From: Pempheris klunzingeri
Taxonomy: Eukaryota > Chordata > Actinopteri > Acropomatiformes > Pempheridae
DNA length: 64,000 bases
NCBI RefSeq assembly: GCF_042242105.1
Contig: NC_092020.1
Span: forward strand, 12,591,501 to 12,655,500
Direction of reading: 5' to 3'
Position numbers and translations under genes: made by a program. The notes below the pieces were generated by a model. It did no database searches. It was not told the DNA's origin and saw only the letters and a list, made by a program, of their open reading frames with translations. Positions 58,248-64,000 of the stretch are shown here, one piece after another (the first letter of the stretch is position 1; each line of letters starts with the position of its first letter).

Positions 58248-58560
58248 CGCTTCGGTCAGCCTCCGGGCTTCTGCGCCTCCGCTCCCACGACGACGCACAC
58301 GCAAAGTGATGAGCAGGGCCGAGGTCGACAGCCGCTTTTAAGTGCCAGTCCGCCCGTAGCTGCAGCCGGCCGCCCGTATCGGATCGCATCACATCATCTG
58401 CCCTCCCAGCCCGGCTCGGTGCTCGCTGGCGGCCAAGCTGCGCCTCCTGTCTGCGCCAGAGAGATCCCGGAGCGTCGCGGCGCTGTGGAGCCCTCGCCCA
58501 GCCGGCCAATCAGAGCCGCGGACGCAGGACGCTCCCAGCGAGGAGGAGACGCAACCATAA
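58130..58560 (-). promoter_or_regulatory. apbb2: CpG-rich apbb2 promoter
   Basis: This 430-bp stretch is clearly richer in CG dinucleotides than anything else in the window (for example CGGAGCGTCGCGGCGC near 58470). It carries a CCAAT box (58506-58510, in GGCCAATCAG). It sits at the expected place upstream of apbb2 coding exon 1 and downstream of dele1. A TSS between about 58250 and 58500 is inferred. It could serve both strands. Confidence 0.6.
58248..58480 (-). other. apbb2: apbb2 non-coding first exon (inferred; 5' end approximate)
   Basis: A strong minus-strand donor (GCG then GTGAGTGG) lies at 58248/58247 inside the CpG-rich region. No ATG-led reading frame continues into apbb2, so it would be untranslated. 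Confidence 0.45.
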
Positions 58561-59589
58561 TAAATCTACCGGTGTTATTTTGCAACTCAGGTAATGAAAT
58601 CACACATCATCGCAGTCTTACGTCATGCAGTTGTCTGAGGAAATATGAATGGTTTACTGGGCCACACCGGCACGATCCCATCTGCCCACAGGCAGATTTA
58701 GTGCTCCTCAGATAAATCCTGTACGAGCATCGACTCTACGTGGTCCTCAAACTAATGAGAACATCCGTAAAGTTCTTGTGATAGAGAGAGAATATACATC
58801 CCAGCGTACTTTAGTACTGCTTCAATAAAATGAGTTATTGTGAATACAAATGACATTACTCTCTGTTCCTTGAAATCCTGTATTGCACATCAGTGAAATT
58901 TAGTGGTAATTGCAAAGCAACTAGACAGCCACAAAAGAGATTTTTTAAAATACTTATTTTATGTAACGTGCGTATAGCAGTAGAACATCCTCCTCACAGT
59001 GCATCATAATTCACTTTGGCGTGTGTGTGGTTAACAGGTTGGACTATGACAAAACATTAAGTATTTTCCCTTTTTCCTCCAGTGATAGACAGCACCGAGC
59101 CACCTCACATATTTAGAAAGTGTATAACTGAAGGTGAAAACATGAACACTAATGTAAAGCACTTGTCAGTCTCAGAGGTGTGAGCCCAGGTAACATGGTT
59201 AAAAGAACCTCTTTTTCGTGTCATTAATCCCACATTAGTAGGCAGAGAAACCAGTAACCACCTGAGATTCTCCACCCACCCAAAGGCACCTACATCACAT
59301 TTTCTTACCCACAGGAGAACTTGTACTACATAAAACAATCTACTATTAAAACAAATAGGAAAGCTTCCATATCTTATTTCACACATATTATTGTAAGACC
59401 TTGTATCAAACAACTCTTTCAAACTTATAAAAATCCTCAACATAACATCTCTATGCTCAAATATGTTACCAAGTATGAAAAATGTCATTTAGACACCCCT
59501 ATATGTACACACCTAACACGCTTTGACCTCTCTCCCCATTCACACTATGAAATACATTCCTCAGTTTGGCCTGTGCTGGCTCATCATAA
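58561..59589. other. dele1 3' flank / intergenic
   Basis: Probably contains the dele1 3' UTR (minus strand), but I see no canonical minus-strand AATAAA. No other gene evidence. Confidence 0.6.
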
Positions 59590-59843
59590 CTATCCTATCC
59601 CTACAGTCCACTGGCAGGTTCCTCCCTCACTGCTGTGGGGATAGAGGTGAAGAGGCGTGGAGGATGGCGCTGGGGGAACACACAGGCTCCCTGTGCTCCA
59701 GGAGTGAGTCATGAGGGGAAAGGAGACAGGGTGACTGCTGGAGGGAGGGAATTGACTGGCCAGAGAGGAGAGTGGCTGCTGGAGCTGAGGGTCGGCTACA
59801 GAGAAACACGGAGCTGAGCGGATGGAGCGCAACGCCACATCTT
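59590..59843 (-). CDS. dele1: dele1 last coding exon (C-terminal tail, stop)
   Basis: The acceptor CTCTTCAACAG, preceded by a long pyrimidine tract, is the phase-compatible choice; TAG is at 59592-59590. It encodes DVALRSIRSAPCFSVADPQL and a Ser/Pro-rich tail. The frame is open for a further 70 bases upstream, but that acceptor is poor. Confidence 0.85.
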
Positions 59844-62800
59844 CTGTTGAAGAGGAGAGGGAGACGGGAGAGAAATCATTCTCACAGATATTATCGCTGC
59901 TGTCTTGGCTCATTAAACGCTTATCACATGCAGTGTCATCACTAACAAATCAGCACAAAATGCAATGACTAATACAAATGTGAATCTTTCCAGCAGAGTA
60001 TGTGTGCTTACCCTTTCTGTCTGTGTCATTAGAAGGCCTCAGTAAGCACTTAGCCGGCTTGTTGCCTGCTCGAGCTGCTCGCTTGTAGTATTCAATCGCT
60101 GTCCTCAGATTCTGCTGCACCCCAAAGCCGCTCTCAAAACACTGACCCAGGAACAGCAGGGCGGTGGCATCCTGTGCACGTGTAGAAGAAAAAAAACGGG
60201 ATTTTGGCAGATTTAGTCTTCATGAGCAATCACGAGAATTTGACAAGGTGGCATTATGGCAGAGACAGGAAGGCAACTTAATGTTACACACTATAAACCA
60301 ACGCCTGGGACGTAAACAGACTTAGTAGGATGGGCAGAGGACTGAAGATGTCACTATAAAAGCAGTGACACAAGCTGTGTGAGACTCAACACTGGGGCAT
60401 TCAGCAAGACTGTAGCTCTGAAGTGATTTATAGTAAGTGATGCTTCAACACAACTGGAGCAGAAAGTTGGAAAAACATGTGAGTAGGGGTGTTTTACTAA
60501 GATGCCGTGAATATCAAAAAAGCAGGGGATGCTGGGGATACTCTGTTTCCTGAGGCAGAATGACTGAGATGGTACACAGGGAGGGAGTGGGGGGGGGTTC
60601 AGTGATAAAGCCATAGATTAAACCAGAAGAAGCATCTAGAAGGGCACTCACTCCTCTCTCTGCTGCCATCTTCAGGCACTGGACAGACCTGCTCCCGTCT
60701 CTCACCGGCTCCTGGGAGTAGACTGAGGCAAGGCAGACCTGAGCCTAAAGAGGGAGAGAAATGGAGCGTTGGTTCACCTCTGCAGGGATACACCAATATC
60801 AAGAGATACACACACCCACAGAGAGCTAGTACTGTCAATAGCAATAAGGCTGTTGGTTATTAAAGTGGAGTCCCAGTCTAATTTGAGTCTACAGTGTTTT
60901 TTCCTCCTCCTTTTTCCTTTAAATTATTAATGTTTCATTTTATTGTCATTTCTGACACTTTGCACTAACATGCACAACAATCAAATCAAAACTATTGGGT
61001 TAATTCCAACTAAAGCTACACAGCTGAAACTATTACTTGGTTATTTGATTGATGGAAAAATAACTGTCAAATAATCTGGTAGTCAATTCAGCCGTTTTTC
61101 AAGCAAAAATACCAAACAATCTTTAGTTTCACCTTCTGTTTTGTGACGATTTTCTGCTTTTCTTTGAATTATCTTTAGATTTTTCTACTGTTGGTCGGAC
61201 TAAACAAGACAAGACAGGAAGAGGCGGCTTAGTTTAACTCTCTGGTTCTCTGATTGATTGGTACACTTAATACTTTATAATTATTGTTATCCGATTTTAT
61301 TATTCTTATTCTTCCTCGACGCGTTTCAACTGCCTACCGCTTTGAGCTACAGACACCGTTCAAAAACCAAACCAAAACCAAACTGTCCAGCTCGGCGGTC
61401 TCTAGGGTGCTATGACTTTTCACACATCTACCTGTTAAATGTTCTTCAACTTCCTCCACTAAAAAAGCTTATAACTTCCTCATACTTTCAGCTAGAAACT
61501 CTCTCTATTACAATTTTAATCAAGTCACGAGATGATGGGTGACGTCACCGCTCTAGCGCGGACAGGATTGGATTTTTCCGCCTCAAACTTTAGCGTTTCA
61601 CTGTCTCAAGGCCGAACTGCTTCACCCACAGTCACAATTTATGCACCAAAATGTAGATAAACATGACTAGTTTAAGACCATGTAAGCATTTCAGCTGCTG
61701 GACCCGCGATTTTTGGCGCCACAGCCCCAAAGCACCAGGACACGACTTCAACTCAACCCTCATTGACTCTAATGTTATTTCAGCTCTGAAATCTGTGACC
61801 AAACCCACAAAGTTTGGAATTTTAAAACTGTGAAATCAAGGTCATTTTTCAACTTTATCCAAACAGATAACACATTTTCGTGTTCAGCAGAGTCTTCTGC
61901 TGCTCATGGTGGTGTTGGTTCAGCTCTATATTTTCTATGATCTATCTACTTTTTGGACAAAAATCACAGCTTTAGTTTTATTCCCTCCTTTTTCTCATTT
62001 TACATGAGTGTGTATGTGGTGACGTCATCGGCGCTTTCTTCAGTACTGATACAAACGGGTCAAGACAGAAGCAGCAGCTTATTAAACACCTGTGAGCCAC
62101 CAGGTGGCAGCACAGCTGCCATTCAGCATGTAAAGCAGCAGCGCCGGCGTGGCGGCACTACAGCAGCAACGAGACAGCACACTGCAATTTCTTCAGGAAT
62201 TGCAATTTCTCTAGTATATAATAGTCATACCAAAAATGCAAAGGTGTTACCAATAACACCAACAATGGCTGTCCCAGTAAGCCATGACTGTGTGACAGTG
62301 AGCCGACATGCACAATGTCAGCAGCTATACTGAATTCGGCCAACATTTATTGGTGTGAATGCACAACATATGTTCTTCTGTTCCAAAAAGTTTATATATT
62401 ATTCTTATTCTTCCGCCGCATTTTTTGCCGTGATTCAGCCCCCAAACCGCTCAAGGTAGAAACTTCATTCCAATGGAGGACGTGCAGCTCAATCGGGAAT
62501 TCTCGCGGTAAAAGTGTCTCCTCACTGTGTGCTCAGTTTTTAAACAGATAAACACAAACTGTGTGTGTTTTAGACTGTTAAGTAATTACTGACGTGTTAA
62601 CTGATATGGAGATCACACATTCAGAACATAGAGCTGTGTAGATACTTTATCACTCTAATAAAAGTAAAACCTGCATTTTCAGAGGTGTGTCATCGCAATG
62701 AAAACAGCACCATCAGTAAGGGAGCAGGAGAGGAGCAGCAGCATATTACTGACGTTTGAGCCACCAGGTAGCAGCAGAGCTGCATGAAAGGAGCTGCGCA

Positions 62801-64000
62801 ATATTAGAGCAGCATCTCAGCGTGACAGTGGCGGAGCGGCAGCAGCAGACAGCATTCACTCCGCAATTTCTCCAGAAAATGCACTTTCTAGTTATCATTT
62901 ATTATCTTTTTCCTACCATGACATGTCAAAATAACTTCTGTGAAAAAGATTTGTATAAAGATTTAAAATTGTTTAAGCAAAATATTTAAGCTCTTAAATG
63001 GAAAAGATGATGTGTGGTATCAAATCTCACAACATGAGAGCACTTGATTGTACTTGCACAATAAAAGATATTCAATGAGAATATTAATATACGTTTATAA
63101 TACTTTGTCATGATTTTTACCTTGGTGAGTCCAGCTGCAGCCGCCTGTTCCAGCAAACTGATGGCTGTGTTCAGCTCCTCTAAACTTTGGTGCCCCCTGC
63201 TGGTCAGGAGCAGCTTTGCATAGCGGTACTGAGCCTGCCTGTGACCCCCAACTGCTGCCTGCCAGTAGTAATACATCGCCTTGAAAAGAAAAGGCATGAG
63301 AATCAGTACTGGTTTTTGATACAGGAGAAAGGTAAGTATGATGATTTTCAGAGTGAGGAAACAAATGATGTGTGCTGTCTGGATCCTCACCTTCTCTCTG
63401 TCCTTGCAGACTCCTCTGCCTGTCTCGTAGCACACACCTGTGTTAAACTGGGCCTTACTGTAACCCTGCTGAGCAGCAGCTAGGAAACATGTAAAAGCTT
63501 CATCGTAGTTCTCACTCTTGGCGCTTTCTAGACCTGAGAGAGAGGTGCAGATATTAGCTATGAACAAAGGAAAACAAACATGGTTCTTTTTGCCAAAAAA
63601 TTGAATACAAAAAACAGGGAGAACACATGACATTATTGTCTTATGTAGGAATTAACGTGTGAAAGTTATCTTGGGTGTAACAGTGTCAATAAATCATTAC
63701 CAATGATGTTAAGGATAACAGGAACACTGCTGTCTCCCACTTGTTTGAGGTTTAGAGCTGCTCCTGCCAGTCTCTCCTCAGACAACACGTCCTGAAAAAA
63801 AGGTTAAAAAATAATCTAGATCAGATGAGAGGTCAGTCACTGCAAGGGTAGGGAAAGCATCCACTGCTTTCTTTAAAATAAACATTACAAGCTAAAGGAG
63901 GTAGACTCTCACCTTGTCATTGGCATCTTTTGCCTCTGCGTTGTCTTGGTTGGCATCATTCTGCAGAGGACAGGATGCTGACAGAAGTGATTCCTCTGTG
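59590..64000 (-). CDS. dele1: DELE1, mitochondrial stress messenger with Sel1/TPR repeats (partial, 3' seven exons)
   Basis: Exons in transcript order: 64000-63913 (edge), 63791-63701, 63533-63391, 63279-63121, 60744-60652, 60171-60012, 59843-59590; phases agree and 328 residues fall in the window. Sel1-like repeats are visible as FTCFLAAAQQGYSKAQFNTG, AVGGHRQAQYRYAKLL, LEQAAAAGLTKAQVCLASVY and FLGQCFESGFGVQQNL. These match remembered human DELE1 in order (AAAQQGYSKAQFN, QYRYARYLL, the LGVQRNL region). The C-terminal tail (SWSTGSLCV, ending TVGIG) parallels human SSTGNLGLL and RLGFG. Known role: mitochondrial stress leads OMA1 to cut DELE1 (or import fails), and the cytosolic C-terminal repeat domain oligomerises and activates HRI (EIF2AK1), starting the integrated stress response. 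The mitochondrial targeting N-terminus lies outside the window. Confidence 0.9.
60012..60171 (-). CDS. dele1: dele1 exon (Sel1 repeat)
   Basis: Acceptor GTGCACAG precedes 60171; donor GTAAGC follows 60012. It encodes LLFLGQCFESGFGVQQNLRT and EYYKRAARAGNKPAKCLL, one full Sel1-type repeat. Confidence 0.92.
60172..60651 (-). other. dele1 intron, 0.48 kb
   Basis: No feature seen. Confidence 0.8.
60652..60744 (-). CDS. dele1: dele1 exon (repeat)
   Basis: 93 nt, phase 0-0, acceptor CTCTTTAG, donor GTGAGT. It encodes AQVCLASVYSQEPVRDGSRS and VQCLKMAAERG, matching the human QAFLGVLFTKEP repeat. Confidence 0.9.
61296..62216 (+). mobile_element. dispersed repeat copy A (class unknown)
   Basis: Starts with TTATTCTTATTCTTCCTCGA and ends with ACTGCAATTTCTTCAGGAAT then a TTTCTCTAGT-like end. 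It shares its start, the GAGCCACCAGGTGGCAGCAC block and its end with copy B. Confidence 0.7.
62097..62113 (+). promoter_or_regulatory. CTCF-like motif inside repeat copy A
   Basis: CCACCAGGTGGCAGCAC fits the CTCF core consensus at every fixed position I can recall. Binding is not shown. Confidence 0.45.
62393..62892 (+). mobile_element. dispersed repeat copy B (class unknown)
   Basis: Starts with ATTATTCTTATTCTTCCGCC, contains GAGCCACCAGGTAGCAGCAG, and ends with CCGCAATTTCTCCAG and TTTCTAGT, parallel to copy A but about 420 bp shorter. Confidence 0.7.
63121..63279 (-). CDS. dele1: dele1 exon (Sel1 repeats)
   Basis: 53 codons, phase 0-0; acceptor CTTTTCAAG, donor GTAAAA. It encodes AMYYYWQAAVGGHRQAQYRY and ISLLEQAAAAGLTK. 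Positions 63188-63203 also read as a minus-strand CTCF-like motif. Confidence 0.93.
63391..63533 (-). CDS. dele1: dele1 exon (Sel1 repeat)
   Basis: Acceptor CTCTCTCAG precedes 63533; donor GTGAGG follows 63391. It encodes NYDEAFTCFLAAAQQGYSKA and FNTGVCYETGRGV, a textbook Sel1 repeat. Confidence 0.94.
63701..63791 (-). CDS. dele1: dele1 exon
   Basis: Acceptor TTTTTCAG precedes 63791; donor GTAATG follows 63701. It encodes LSEERLAGAALNLKQVGDSS and VPVILNIIG, joining in phase to LESAKSENY. Confidence 0.9.
63913..64000 (-). CDS. dele1: dele1 exon running off the window (partial)
   Basis: Donor GTGAGA follows 63913. It encodes an acidic polar stretch (QNDANQDNAEAKDANDK). The frame is open to the edge, but a good acceptor (TCCTCTGCAG before AATGAT) lies inside, so the exon may be only about 47 nt. 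Confidence 0.65.

Larger units (their letters stand above)
60745..63120 (-). other. dele1 intron, 2.4 kb
   Basis: Mostly occupied by two related transposable-element copies (61296-62216, 62393-62892). Confidence 0.8.

Noticed and set aside
58100..58715. Plus-strand frames of 69 and 98 codons near the apbb2 promoter
   Set aside because: GC-rich promoter sequence; both strands are open and no protein resemblance was seen.
59844..59913. Upstream extension of the last dele1 exon, open from 59913
   Set aside because: Phase with the preceding exon would need an acceptor lacking a pyrimidine tract; the acceptor at 59844 has an excellent tract and the right phase.

Overview
This is a 64 kb piece of a vertebrate nuclear genome, most likely a teleost fish. 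Coding exons are short (59-400 bp, apart from one 1.25 kb exon), have GT-AG borders and are separated by long AT-rich introns. The interspersed repeats are typical of fish: a Tc1-like transposon, a tRNA-type SINE, a SINE/LINE 3' tail, and many CA/GT, GA and CTCCT microsatellites. I see no prokaryotic, viral or CRISPR-type content. Almost every long uninterrupted reading frame is chance. The genes had to be assembled exon by exon from splice sites, reading phase and remembered human proteins.

Three protein genes can be supported. (1) nsun7 on the + strand has a non-coding first exon ending at 851 and twelve coding exons from 1472 to 19872, giving about 750 codons; it encodes an NSUN-family RNA m5C methyltransferase-like protein. 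(2) apbb2 (Fe65-like 1) on the - strand has thirteen coding exons from 54969 down to 21993, about 922 residues, with an acidic N-terminus, a WW domain and two PID/PTB domains. Its 3' UTR probably runs to about 20250, and its promoter with a first non-coding exon is probably the CpG-rich stretch at 58130-58560. (3) dele1 on the - strand is partial, with seven exons from the window edge at 64000 to 59590. They carry the C-terminal Sel1/TPR repeats of the mitochondrial stress messenger that activates the HRI kinase.

Layout: 1-850 is the nsun7 promoter and 5' UTR, with a perfect RFX X-box; 850-19960 is nsun7; 19960-20250 is a narrow tail-to-tail gap; 20250-58250 is apbb2, including one intron of about 16 kb full of simple repeats and one intron holding eroded coding-like sequence; 58250-59590 is the apbb2 promoter and dele1 3' flank; 59590-64000 is dele1, interrupted by a pair of related transposable-element copies carrying a CTCF-like site. 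nsun7 and apbb2 are convergent neighbours in human too (4p14), whereas human DELE1 lies on 5q31, so the apbb2-dele1 join marks a rearrangement between lineages.

The three genes have unrelated functions and are not an operon-like system. I found no convincing undescribed multi-gene system. The observations I rate highest are the X-box in front of nsun7, the loss of the second WW-domain tryptophan in apbb2, the weakened methyltransferase motifs of nsun7, a GC-AG intron, a CA-repeat abutting a splice donor, an 86-bp retroposon with a perfect 16-bp target-site duplication, the repeat-borne CTCF-like site, and an unexplained eroded coding region inside apbb2. All calls come from reading the sequence and from memory of families; no search was run.
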